This document shows, piece after piece, positions 49,596 to 59,380 of a DNA stretch of 64,000 nucleotides. Where the stretch lies: the NCBI RefSeq assembly GCF_003052585.1, contig NZ_QASN01000017.1, positions 186,001-250,000 of the forward strand, given 5' to 3'. The notes under the pieces are model-generated. The model saw only the letters and a list, made by a program, of their open reading frames with translations, was not told the origin of the DNA and searched no databases. The stretch is from Pseudomonas mangrovi. Lineage in GTDB: Bacteria > Pseudomonadota > Gammaproteobacteria > Pseudomonadales > Pseudomonadaceae. Position 1 is the stretch's first letter. Every line of letters starts with the position of its first letter. A program made the translations under genes and the position numbers.

Positions 49596-50030
49596 TTACT
49601 GCATGCTGCGTTTGAGTTCATGCATGCGCGCGTGGCTGGCGCGCAGGCGCGGAAGTTCGGCGTTCAGCACCGCCAGCATCTCGCTGTCGGCATCCTGCAG
49701 CGCATCTTCGAAGGTCTGCAGGATGCGCTCCTCGGCCAGATCCAGCTGAGCCACGTAGGTAGCCGCCTGATCACGCGAGAAGTTGGCCCGGGTGTCCGCG
49801 TAAACCTCGCGCAGGGCGCCGGAAAGCGTGCCGCCCTGGGCCGGCTGTTCCTGATGGGCGGCGACCTGCATGGCCAACGCCTGGATCACCTGGCTCTTGA
49901 CCTCGGCCATCTCGCCGAACAGCACCTGCAGACTCGGCTCGCGAACCTGCTCGGCCGCATGACGGTAGAAACGCTCACCGTCACGAGTGACTTCGATCAG
50001 TTCATTCAGGCGGGCGGTCTTGCTGCTCAT
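49596..50030 (-). CDS. DUF2383 (PA2169-type) four-helix protein
   Basis: A 144-residue soluble helical protein. Residues 5-115 match the DUF2383 pattern: LNELIEVTRDGERFYRHAAEQV, LFGEMAEVKSQVIQAL, ALREVYADTRANF and the acidic DLAEERILQTFEDAL helix. Such ferritin-like bundles are often stress-induced in pseudomonads; function is unclear. It starts 22 bp after the BON gene and continues the same transcript. Confidence 0.85.
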   Translation of the reverse strand: MSSKTARLNELIEVTRDGERFYRHAAEQVREPSLQVLFGEMAEVKSQVIQALAMQVAAHQEQPAQGGTLSGALREVYADTRANFSRDQAATYVAQLDLAEERILQTFEDALQDADSEMLAVLNAELPRLRASHARMHELKRSMQ

Positions 50031-50052
50031 GGCTGTTCTCCGGAACCTCTGG

Positions 50053-50877
50053 TTACTGGACCTGAACCGCGTCGGCATCCACGCCTCGCACACCACGGAT
50101 GTTGCGCGCGGTCTCTATCGCGAGATCCTTCTGCGCGGCGCTGGGAACCTGGCCGGCGAGGCGGACCATGCCGTTTTCGGTGCTGACGTCGATCTTCAGG
50201 CCATCGAGGTTGTTGCTGACCAGATAGCTGGCCTTGACCTTGCTGGTGATCCAGCCGTCGCTGATGGCCGCCCCGGCCTGGTCGGCGCTGTCTTGCGCCT
50301 TGGCCGCGGTGGAGCTGGTTGTACTGATGCTGAGCAGGTTGTTGACGTCGCTGACGCCATCGGTGTTGGCCGCCAGACGTCCGGCCAGCTCCTTGGCTTC
50401 CGCGCTGCGCGCCTCACCCTTGAGGGTGACCACGCCGGCGCGGGTGTCGACGTTCACATCCATGCCTTCGGTATTGCTGTTCCACAGCAGCTTGGATTTG
50501 ATCGTCGCAGTCAGGGTCGCATCCTCGATGCGCTGGGCCAGATCGCGCTCACTGCCGGCTTCGCGCGGCTTGGTCGCAGGATCGACCTTCAGGCGGTTGT
50601 CGACCTTCTCGATGCCGTCGATGCCGAGGGCAACCTGCTCGGCAAGATCGCGGTCGATATCGCTCTCGACGCTGCCACTGAGAATCGCAGTGCCGTTCTC
50701 GACATCCACATCGATGGTGAAAGGATTGAGGTGGCGGTTGAGGGTGATGGCGGTCCAGATGGAGCCTTCCTGACGCGCCTCGCGCAAGTCGGCCGAATCG
50801 GCCGAGGCAGTCAACGGCATTCCGCCGAGCAGCAGCGCAGTGGTGGTGGCCAAGGCCAAGGACTTCAAATGGTGCAT
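50053..50877 (-). CDS. Periplasmic protein with three BON domains
   Basis: A 274-residue protein with a signal peptide (MHHLKSLALATTTALLLGGMPLTASA). Three BON domains follow at about 33-95, 110-180 and 205-272, each with the GxVxLxGxV core (GTAILSGSV, GVVTLKGEA and GMVRLAGQV). BON domains bind membranes or envelope components and OsmY-type proteins act in osmotic or envelope stress. A perfect sigma-54 promoter lies 43-57 bp upstream of the ATG. It leads the cluster that runs toward the Ivy gene and is divergent from algB. Confidence 0.92.
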   Translation of the reverse strand: MHHLKSLALATTTALLLGGMPLTASADSADLREARQEGSIWTAITLNRHLNPFTIDVDVENGTAILSGSVESDIDRDLAEQVALGIDGIEKVDNRLKVDPATKPREAGSERDLAQRIEDATLTATIKSKLLWNSNTEGMDVNVDTRAGVVTLKGEARSAEAKELAGRLAANTDGVSDVNNLLSISTTSSTAAKAQDSADQAGAAISDGWITSKVKASYLVSNNLDGLKIDVSTENGMVRLAGQVPSAAQKDLAIETARNIRGVRGVDADAVQVQ

Positions 50878-50919
50878 GCCTGTCTCCGTTCGTCGCAAGT
50901 GATGACGGGGGAGACTTTC

Positions 50920-50934
50920 GCAAGGCCTGTGCCA
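50920..50934 (-). promoter_or_regulatory. Sigma-54 (-24/-12) promoter of the BON operon
   Basis: TGGCAC-AGGCC-TTGC has the -24 GG and -12 GC with exactly 10 bp between them and matches the RpoN consensus TGGCAC-N5-TTGC without a mismatch. The predicted start is near 50909, giving a leader of about 32 nt. Upstream, an AT-rich stretch (50942-50970) and TGCA-type repeats at about 50997-51045 could hold the activator site. The divergent gene encodes an NtrC-family activator, AlgB. Confidence 0.8.
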
Positions 50935-51091
50935 GCTTTTCATTCGATTTTTTATCTTTATTTTTCAGATACTTATGACATATGAGCGCGATCGTTCTGC
51001 ATGCACGCTGCAGGATGGGTTCAAATGCACATTGCAACTTGCACGACTTTTCCCTGACTAAGGGTGGCTATCGATCAACCACGGAGAAGCA

Positions 51092-52438
<1,347 letters not shown>

Positions 52439-52448
52439 GGCGTGCTGG

Positions 52449-54224
52449 ATGAAACTGCGCACCCGGCTGTTCTTCAGCTTCGCCGCCCTGATCACGGTCG
52501 CGCTGCTCGGCCTGTTGCTGGGGCTGATCAGCGTACGGCAGATCGTCAACGCCCAGCAGCTGGTACAGAGCCATCACTTCCAGGTGATCGAGTCCAGCCA
52601 GCAGATGCGCCAGAGCCTGGGCAACCAGCTCGCCGCGCTGCTCGAGCAACCTTACGATCCGGCAGCATTGCGCGCCGCCCAGGACGTCTTCGAGCGGCAT
52701 CTTGACCATGCCGAGGCTACCTTCAGGGACCCCTACACCCGTGGGCGCTTCGAGGAGATCCGCAACAACTACATGATCTACTCGGCGATAGCCGTCCGTC
52801 CTGCTGCTCAGCCCCGCAGCCTTCGCACCGAGAACGAGTTCAGCCTTTCTTTCCGCGCCGTACGCGATGCACTGGTGCAGTTGCAGGAGCAATCCCTGTC
52901 CAGCGTGCGCGAGGCCAACACCGCCAGTCACGAGCAGGCGGTACTGATCGGCAGCCTGATCGGGCTGGTCGGGTTGGCAGTTCTGCTGATCGGCTTTGTC
53001 ACCGCCAACAGCCTGGCACGCCGCTTCGGCCAGCCTATCGAAGCGCTCGCGGAGGCATCCGACCGCATCGGGCGGGGTGACTTCGACGTCGCCCTGCCGC
53101 TCTCGCCGATCTCCGAGCTGTCCTCACTGAGCCGCCGTTTCGGCCTGATGGCCGAGTCTCTGCGCCAGTTCAAGTCCACCGATGTCGAGGCGCTCGCGGC
53201 CGGTCAGCGGCGCCTGCAGGCGGTGCTCGACAGCATCGACGATGGTCTGCTGATCCTTGATCGCCAGGGCCGGCTGGAACACATCAACCCGGTCGCCCAG
53301 CGCCAGCTCGGCTGGGATGAACGCAATCTCGGGGAAACCCTAGGGGAAGCGCTGCAGCAACCGGAGCTGGACGTCCAGTTGCAGCTGGTGCTGCATGGCG
53401 GCTTTCTCGAGCAGGCGCCGGAGGACCTGTCGATCGGCGCCCAGGGCGAGACACGCCTGCTCGCCTACAGTCTGACGCCGGTGATTCACGCTCAGGGTCA
53501 CATCGTTGGCGCCGTCATGGTGCTGCGCGACGTCACCGAGCAACGTGCCTTCGAGCGCCTGCGCAGCGAGTTCGTGCTGCGCGCCTCGCATGAGCTGCGT
53601 ACGCCGGTTACCGGCATGCATATGGCCTTCGGCCTGCTGCGTGAGCGACTTGTTCTGCAACCGAACTCCCGCGAGCTGGACCTTGTCGGCACCGTGGAGG
53701 AGGAGATGCAGCGATTGGTCAGGCTGATCAACGATCTGCTGAATTTCTCCCGCTACCAGAACGGCATGCAAAAGCTCGATCTGGTTCCCTGCGACCTGCC
53801 CGAGCTGCTTGATCAGGCGCATCAGCGCTTCGCCGAGCAGGCCAAGGAACAAGGCGTGATCATCGAGTGCGAGGTGCAGACGCCGCTACCCCGCCTGCAG
53901 CTGGACCCGGGCCAGATCACCCGGGTCCTCGACAATCTGCTCGACAATGCGCTGCGCCACAGCAAGGCCGGCGGCCGAATCCGTCTGCAGGCGCGACGCC
54001 ATGGCGAGCGGGTGATTCTAAGCGTCGAGGACAACGGTGAAGGCATCGCCTTTGGCCAGCAGCTGCGCATCTTCGAACCCTTCGTGCAGGTGGGCCGCAA
54101 GAAGGGTGGCGCCGGTCTCGGCCTGGCCTTGTGCAAGGAAATCGTGCAATTGCACGGCGGGCGCATCGGCGTGTATTCCCGCCCGGGCCAGGGCACCCAG
54201 TTCTACTTCGCCCTGCCACTGTGA
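52449..54224 (+). CDS. kinB: Sensor histidine kinase KinB
   Basis: A 591-residue inner-membrane kinase. Transmembrane segments are at about 8-28 (FFSFAALITVALLGLLLGLI) and 165-187, with a periplasmic domain between them. HAMP is about 188-240, PAS about 255-365, and the phosphoacceptor is His381 in RASHELRTPVTGMHMAFGLL. A GHKL ATPase follows (NLLDNALRHSKAGG, VEDNGEGI, GGAGLGLALCKEI). KinB is the kinase/phosphatase partner of AlgB. The start follows the algB stop by 10 bp. Confidence 0.95.
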   Translation: MKLRTRLFFSFAALITVALLGLLLGLISVRQIVNAQQLVQSHHFQVIESSQQMRQSLGNQLAALLEQPYDPAALRAAQDVFERHLDHAEATFRDPYTRGRFEEIRNNYMIYSAIAVRPAAQPRSLRTENEFSLSFRAVRDALVQLQEQSLSSVREANTASHEQAVLIGSLIGLVGLAVLLIGFVTANSLARRFGQPIEALAEASDRIGRGDFDVALPLSPISELSSLSRRFGLMAESLRQFKSTDVEALAAGQRRLQAVLDSIDDGLLILDRQGRLEHINPVAQRQLGWDERNLGETLGEALQQPELDVQLQLVLHGGFLEQAPEDLSIGAQGETRLLAYSLTPVIHAQGHIVGAVMVLRDVTEQRAFERLRSEFVLRASHELRTPVTGMHMAFGLLRERLVLQPNSRELDLVGTVEEEMQRLVRLINDLLNFSRYQNGMQKLDLVPCDLPELLDQAHQRFAEQAKEQGVIIECEVQTPLPRLQLDPGQITRVLDNLLDNALRHSKAGGRIRLQARRHGERVILSVEDNGEGIAFGQQLRIFEPFVQVGRKKGGAGLGLALCKEIVQLHGGRIGVYSRPGQGTQFYFALPL

Positions 54225-54229
54225 CTGCC

Positions 54230-54247
54230 GGGCGCCACCGAGCGCCC
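54230..54247. terminator. Short GC hairpin between convergent kinB and ampDh2
   Basis: GGGCGC-CACCGA-GCGCCC forms a 6-bp stem 5 nt after the kinB stop. There is no T-tract on either strand, so the call as terminator is weak. Confidence 0.35.
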
Positions 54248-54267
54248 AGCAGCCTCCCGGCGACCGA

Positions 54268-55053
54268 CTACTGGAGCGACGCGTTGAGCACCTCCAGCAG
54301 CGCCGCGCTTTCGGCGTCCGGCAGCCCATCGTGGCGCTGCGGGCGATACTTCATCTGAAATGCCGCCAAGACATTGCGGGTGGCGTCATCCCACTCCCCG
54401 TGCATCGGTACCCGGTAGCCGACCCGCCCCAATTGCACCTGGAACCAGGCCGCGTCGGGCAGTTGCTGCGCGTGACGCGCACGCGCTTGCAGCACCGCCG
54501 CCTCATCCGGCCAGCGAATCAGCCCGGCCTCCGCCAGGCGCTGCCAGGGGAACAGCGGACCCGGATCGACCTTGCGCTGCGGTGCCACATCGCTATGACC
54601 GATGACAGAGTCCGGCGGCAACTGGTGGCGCTTGACCAGATCTTCCAGCAGCGTGATCAGCAGATTGATCTGCGCCGGTGAATAAGGCTGCCATTCGCGG
54701 CTGCCGTCGGCGAGCGTGCGATAGCCTGGGTGAACGATCTCGACGCCGATACTGCTGGCGTTCAGCCAGGTACGGCCTTGCCACTCGCTCTCTCCGGCGT
54801 GCCAGGATCGCCGCTCCTCGTCCACCAGGCGGTAGATGATCGGCGCAGGCTGATCACCGATGAGGTAGTGACTGCTGACATCCGGACCGGTCAGCAGCGC
54901 CAGCGAGTGCGCCAGATCGGTCGAGGTGTAGTGCAGAACGATGTATTGCACGCGACTGCTCTGCCCTTGCGACAGGTAGTCGGTATTGATTGACAGGCGG
55001 TCGGCGCAGCCGGCAAGGGCCAACAGGACGACCAGTAGAAGGGCTGATTTCAT
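54268..55053 (-). CDS. ampDh2: Lipoprotein N-acetylmuramyl-L-alanine amidase (AmpDh2-like)
   Basis: A 261-residue AmpD-type zinc amidase. The signal peptide ends in a lipobox (LALAGC, Cys16). The amidase_2 domain shows VLHYTSTD, SSHYLIG, SIGVEIVHPGY and VIGHSDVAPQRKVDPGPLFPW, supplying the zinc ligands and catalytic residues. A C-terminal peptidoglycan-binding helical region follows (GEWDDATRNVLAAFQMKYRPQ). It acts on periplasmic or outer-membrane-side cell-wall fragments. Position next to algB-kinB matches ampDh2 (PA5485) rather than ampD or ampDh3. Confidence 0.92.
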   Translation of the reverse strand: MKSALLLVVLLALAGCADRLSINTDYLSQGQSSRVQYIVLHYTSTDLAHSLALLTGPDVSSHYLIGDQPAPIIYRLVDEERRSWHAGESEWQGRTWLNASSIGVEIVHPGYRTLADGSREWQPYSPAQINLLITLLEDLVKRHQLPPDSVIGHSDVAPQRKVDPGPLFPWQRLAEAGLIRWPDEAAVLQARARHAQQLPDAAWFQVQLGRVGYRVPMHGEWDDATRNVLAAFQMKYRPQRHDGLPDAESAALLEVLNASLQ

Positions 55054-55228
55054 GACGATGGGGCGCAGCTCCAGTGGGCGGCCGGCAAGAATAGCGCAGC
55101 TCGGCTGGGTGTCCCGACAGCCGTCTGCATACGGATTATTTCCGCAGCGGCTCTAACACCGGTATGAACGGCTGATCGCAAACGCAATCCAATCCTATGC
55201 TCAGCACGATGATCGAGAGGATGCTGCC

Positions 55229-56644
55229 ATGCGCTGCCTGCTGTGGTTAAAGAACGATCTGCGACTGGAGGACAATCCAGCGCTCCTGGCCTGCCTCGAC
55301 GCCCGCTGTCTGTTGCCGGTCTACGTCATCGACCCCGCCCGATTCGAACCCGGCGCCCTCGGTAGCCGCCCACTCGGCGTCCACCGTGCCCGCCTGCTGC
55401 TGGAAAGCCTCGCCGCGCTCGACAGCGCCCTGCGTCACCATGGCAGTCGTCTGCTGGTGGTCCAGGCCGCCGCCGAGGAGGCCATCCCGCGTCTGGTCGA
55501 GCACCTCGATCTGCAGAGCGTGATCACCAGCGAGGAAATCTCTCCCGAGGAACGCGCAACCGTCGAAGCGGTTCGTCAGCGCCTGGGTTGCACCCCGCTG
55601 CGGGAAACCGCCGGCAACGAGCTGTTTCATCCTGACGAGCTGCCGTGGGCAATCGCCGAAAGCCCGGCGGTGTTCAGCCGATTCCGCACCGACATCGCGC
55701 AGCGTCATGCCGTATTCCAGGCCAAGCTCGCGCCAAATCGTCTGCCGGCGCTGCCGGAGAATTGCGCGCATCTGTTCGAGGCCATTCCCAGCCTCTCCCA
55801 GCTCGGACTGGGCGAACCGCTGGCAGCGCCCAACAGTGCCTTTCCCTACTCGGGTGGCGAGGCGGCCGCGCACGCCCGGCTCCGCGACTATTTCTGGGAA
55901 GGTCTGGAGTTGCGCGACTATCAGGCGACCCGCAACAACTTTGTCGGTACCGGATATTCCTCAAAGCTGTCGCCCTGGTTGGCTAACGGCTGTCTCTCGG
56001 TACGCCGAGTAGCGTCCGAGCTACGTCGCCACGAAGCGCAACACGGCGCCAACGATTCGACCAGGGCACTGTGGGACGCGCTGCTCTGGCGCGAGTTCTT
56101 CCGCACGCTGATGCGCCGCCACGGCACGGCGCTGTATCGCCACGCGGGTCTCAACGCTACCCAGCAAGCGCCCACCCAGACTGACGAGCGCTTCGCGCAC
56201 TGGTGCGTGGGCCGCACCGGCCTGCCCCTGGTGGACGCCTGCATGCGTGAGCTGTCGGCGACCGGCTACCTGTCGAGTCGTGGCCGCCAGGTCGCCGCAG
56301 CCTATCTGATCAGCGAGCTGCAACAGGACTGGCGACATGGCGCCGCCTGGTTCGAGGAGCACCTGATCGATCACGAGGCCGCAAGCAATTGGGGCAACTG
56401 GAACTGCATCGCCAGCCTGTGCAGTAACCCGCTGCAGGAGAACCCCTTCAACGCGCTACGCATGGCACGGCGCTTCGACCCGGATGCGTTCTACGTCAGT
56501 CTCTGGCTGCCCGAGCTGCAACGGGTTCCGCAGGCGCTACGACACACGCCGTTCCTCTACCAGCAGGGCGACGGCAGCAGCTACCCGCTGCTGGCGAGCA
56601 TTCCGCCCAGCTGGCAGCCCTACATGCCGACAGTCGCGGCCTAG
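55229..56644 (+). CDS. Cryptochrome-DASH / photolyase family protein
   Basis: A 471-residue FAD flavoprotein. An N-terminal photolyase antenna domain (LLWLKNDLRLEDNPALLACL) leads to an FAD domain with GTGYSSKLSPWLANGCLS, LLWREFFRTLMRRHG and SRGRQVAAAYLISELQQDWRHGAAWFEEHLIDHEAASNWGNW. The R-G-R-Q and SNWGNW patterns point to cryptochrome-DASH rather than class I CPD photolyase, whose motif here is usually NNGGWQW. DASH proteins repair CPDs in single-stranded DNA or act as light sensors. It lies where PAO1 has a different small gene (PA5486). A GAGAGGA precedes the ATG. Confidence 0.88.
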   Translation: MRCLLWLKNDLRLEDNPALLACLDARCLLPVYVIDPARFEPGALGSRPLGVHRARLLLESLAALDSALRHHGSRLLVVQAAAEEAIPRLVEHLDLQSVITSEEISPEERATVEAVRQRLGCTPLRETAGNELFHPDELPWAIAESPAVFSRFRTDIAQRHAVFQAKLAPNRLPALPENCAHLFEAIPSLSQLGLGEPLAAPNSAFPYSGGEAAAHARLRDYFWEGLELRDYQATRNNFVGTGYSSKLSPWLANGCLSVRRVASELRRHEAQHGANDSTRALWDALLWREFFRTLMRRHGTALYRHAGLNATQQAPTQTDERFAHWCVGRTGLPLVDACMRELSATGYLSSRGRQVAAAYLISELQQDWRHGAAWFEEHLIDHEAASNWGNWNCIASLCSNPLQENPFNALRMARRFDPDAFYVSLWLPELQRVPQALRHTPFLYQQGDGSSYPLLASIPPSWQPYMPTVAA

Positions 56645-56677
56645 AACGGCAGCTGAATACAAGCGCGACGGCGGCGC

Positions 56678-58495
56678 TCAACCGAGCTGAATGCGGTTGC
56701 GCCCGTCGCGCTTGGCCTTGTACAAGGCCTGGTCGGCGCGCTCGAAGACACTTTCCGCGGTCTCTTTTTCGGTGAAGGCACACAGCCCGATCGAGATGGT
56801 GATGGTCACCCGCTCACCCTTGAAATGGAACGGGCAGGCTTCGATCGCCAGCCGCAAGCTGTCCATCAGCTGCTGCCCACCTTCCAGCGGCGTCGAAGGC
56901 AGCAGCACGACAAACTCCTCGCCGCCGAAACGCGCGATGAAATCCGTCTTGCGCAGGCGCCGCGCCAGCTCGGTGGCAATCAGCTTGAGTACCTTGTCTC
57001 CGGCCAGGTGGCCATAGTCGTCGTTGATCCGCTTGAACAGATCGACATCCAGCACCGCCATCAGCAGCTCACCGCCGTAGCGCTGCCAGCGTGCGACCTC
57101 AAGCTCCAGCCGCTCCGCCCAGGCCGCGCGATTGGGCAGCCCGGTGAGTGCATCGATCAGGGCCTTTTGCCGCTGGACTTCCAGATGCTCATGGAAATTG
57201 CGTGCTTCCTGCTCCATGCTTTCGACCTTGGCTACCAGTGCCTGCAGTCTTTCGGCGACTTCCTGCTCGCGCGTCTCGCGCTGCCGACGATACTGCTCCA
57301 TGGTCCCCAGCAGGCCGTCCAGCCGGCCTTCCACGGCACTCTTCAGACCGTCCAGATCGACCGCTTCAAGGACACAACTCTGCAGGCCGCCAACCTGCTC
57401 GCGCAATTCATCGTCCAGCCGGCGCGCTTCATCGAGAGACTCGGCATGACCGACGTTGGCCGTTCGCAGGCTCTCCTGAAACACCGCCAGGCGCTCGTTG
57501 AGCTGTTTAAGATAACCTTCGAACTCGTGCACGCCGCGGGTGGCTACCGCCTGCACCAGCACCGCAAGATCATCCAGAACGGTGACCAGTTCATACAGGT
57601 TCAAACCATGGCTGATGCGTTCGCGCAGGCTCTCGACCTGCGGCTGGTGCTGCGCCGGGATTTCCAACCCTTCAAGCAGACCCAGCAGGGTTTTTTCGAT
57701 GTGATCTGCAATCGCGCCATAGCCCGGGTCGCGATTCGCAGGCAGATCAAAGCCCTCGTCCACCGCGTTGACCTTCTGTCCGGCGGTGAGAATGTCCGAC
57801 GGCAGCGGCAGGCTGTCGAGCATCGAGGTGGCTGGCGGCAGCGACCGCGCAACGGCGGCGGGCGTAGTCGGAGGAGGCGGAGTCGGGCTGGAAGCGAGCG
57901 CTGGAGGTGGTGCGGGCAACTCGGCTGGATTGCTCGCGGCGACTTGATCATCTGCGCTCGCCTGTGCCACCTGCTCGCGCCCTCCGAACAGGCGTTCGAG
58001 CAGCCCCCGACGATCGTTCTGCGGTGTCTCCAGCGCGCCCAGTGCCTGGCTCTGCAAATCACTGAGCTCGGCGAGAACCAGCGGCAGCTCCAGAGGCCGC
58101 TCCAGGCGCTCGGCGAGAGAGCGAGCCAGCCGCCGGAGGGGTTTGCGCAACTCGCTCGGCAACGGCAGCTGGATCAGCTGCTGCACCAGCGCGGCCAGTG
58201 CGGAAGAGATCTGCTGGAGACGCTCCTGACGCCGCTGTTCGGCGTCAAGCAGGGTCTTCTCCAGCCGCGGGATAAGGATGCCGAGACCTGCAGCCATGTC
58301 ATCGGTACGGACGACCTCGCGCAGCTCGCGCATACAGGTATCCACCGCCTTGTCGGTACCTTCGGCAGCCAGTGAACTACGCACCAGCCCGCGGCGCATG
58401 AGGTCGACACGCGTCTTCCAGCGCTGCTCCAGGCTTTCCTGCTCTTCCAGGCTCTTGAGGTATTTTTCCTTCCAGCGCTGCGATTCGTCGCTCAT
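56678..58495 (-). CDS. dgcH: Diguanylate cyclase DgcH
   Basis: A 605-residue cytoplasmic protein. The N-terminus (SLEEQESLEQRWKTRVDLMRRGL) and a Pro/Ala-rich linker (about 195-225) precede a long coiled coil. The GGDEF domain is C-terminal with the active GGEEF form (ARFGGEEFVVLLPS) and an RxxD site five residues upstream (RKTD). No membrane segment is visible. The gene order matches PA5487 (dgcH). It starts inside the stop of the upstream EEP gene (ATGA overlap). Basal c-di-GMP synthesis is the known role of DgcH-type enzymes. Confidence 0.9.
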   Translation of the reverse strand: MSDESQRWKEKYLKSLEEQESLEQRWKTRVDLMRRGLVRSSLAAEGTDKAVDTCMRELREVVRTDDMAAGLGILIPRLEKTLLDAEQRRQERLQQISSALAALVQQLIQLPLPSELRKPLRRLARSLAERLERPLELPLVLAELSDLQSQALGALETPQNDRRGLLERLFGGREQVAQASADDQVAASNPAELPAPPPALASSPTPPPPTTPAAVARSLPPATSMLDSLPLPSDILTAGQKVNAVDEGFDLPANRDPGYGAIADHIEKTLLGLLEGLEIPAQHQPQVESLRERISHGLNLYELVTVLDDLAVLVQAVATRGVHEFEGYLKQLNERLAVFQESLRTANVGHAESLDEARRLDDELREQVGGLQSCVLEAVDLDGLKSAVEGRLDGLLGTMEQYRRQRETREQEVAERLQALVAKVESMEQEARNFHEHLEVQRQKALIDALTGLPNRAAWAERLELEVARWQRYGGELLMAVLDVDLFKRINDDYGHLAGDKVLKLIATELARRLRKTDFIARFGGEEFVVLLPSTPLEGGQQLMDSLRLAIEACPFHFKGERVTITISIGLCAFTEKETAESVFERADQALYKAKRDGRNRIQLG

Positions 58496-59370
58496 GGCAC
58501 TGCTTCATCGGACGGGTTGATGGGAACCAGCAGCCGGTCCTGACCGAGCGTCCCGGGCAGGCGGATATCCACCGCCACCGGCAGGTGGTCGGAAATGGGC
58601 TGTGCGAGCACCGCAACTCTCTCCAGAGTCAGTTGCGAACTGAGCAAGATATGGTCCAGGCAGCGCTGCGGCCGCCAGCTGGGAAAGGTGGCCTCGATCT
58701 GCGGTGCAACCAGCCCCAGATCACGCAGCGGCGAGTGCTCGAGCAGATCGTTGGCATGGGTATTCATGTCGCCCATCAGCACCTGGTGCTTGTAGCCACC
58801 GATCAGCTCACGGATGTACGCCAGCTGGCGCGAGCGGGTGCGCGCGCCCAGTGAAAGGTGCATCACCACCACCACCAGTGCTTCCTCTCCCTCGCCCAGG
58901 CGCAGCAGGATGGCACCTCGACCCGGCGGTCCCGGTAGCGGGTGGTCTTCGAGCAGCGTCGGACGAAGGCGACTGAGCAAGCCGTTGCTGTGCTGGGCGA
59001 ATCGACCGAGGTTGCGGTTGAGCTGCTGGTACCAGTACGGGAAATCGCCCAGCTGCGCGAGATGCTCGACCTGATTGACGTAGCCGGAACGCAGACTGCC
59101 GCCATCGACTTCCTGCAGCGCAACCAGATCGAAGTCGCCAAGCAAGCGACCGATCCGCTGCAGGTTGTCCGCGCGTCCGGAGTGGGGCAGCAAATGCTGC
59201 CAGCTGCGAGTCAGGTAGTGGTGATAGCGCTGAGTACTGATACCGACCTGAATGTTGAAGCTGAGCAGCCGCAGAAGATTGTCATCGGTGGCGTATCCGC
59301 GCACCGCACAGTCCTCCGCGCTGCGCTCGCGCAGCCCAGCGTTGTGTTGGGCACTCCGCCGCCGCAGCAT
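58492..59370 (-). CDS. Endonuclease/exonuclease/phosphatase family protein
   Basis: A 292-residue metal-dependent phosphoesterase fold. Core motifs are LSFNIQVGI (Asn), LVALQEVDGG (Glu), VVVMHLSLGART, VLMGDMNTH (Asp, Asn) and the terminal ISDHLPVAV (Asp-His). The substrate is unknown; DNA repair, lipid or inositol phosphatase roles are all possible for the superfamily. It corresponds to PA5488 by order and sequence. The first 22 residues are variable and a GTG near residue 24 is an alternative start. It is co-transcribed with dgcH and follows dsbA by 10 bp. Confidence 0.9.
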   Translation of the reverse strand: MLRRRSAQHNAGLRERSAEDCAVRGYATDDNLLRLLSFNIQVGISTQRYHHYLTRSWQHLLPHSGRADNLQRIGRLLGDFDLVALQEVDGGSLRSGYVNQVEHLAQLGDFPYWYQQLNRNLGRFAQHSNGLLSRLRPTLLEDHPLPGPPGRGAILLRLGEGEEALVVVVMHLSLGARTRSRQLAYIRELIGGYKHQVLMGDMNTHANDLLEHSPLRDLGLVAPQIEATFPSWRPQRCLDHILLSSQLTLERVAVLAQPISDHLPVAVDIRLPGTLGQDRLLVPINPSDEAVP

Positions 59371-59380
59371 GGCTGCCGGT

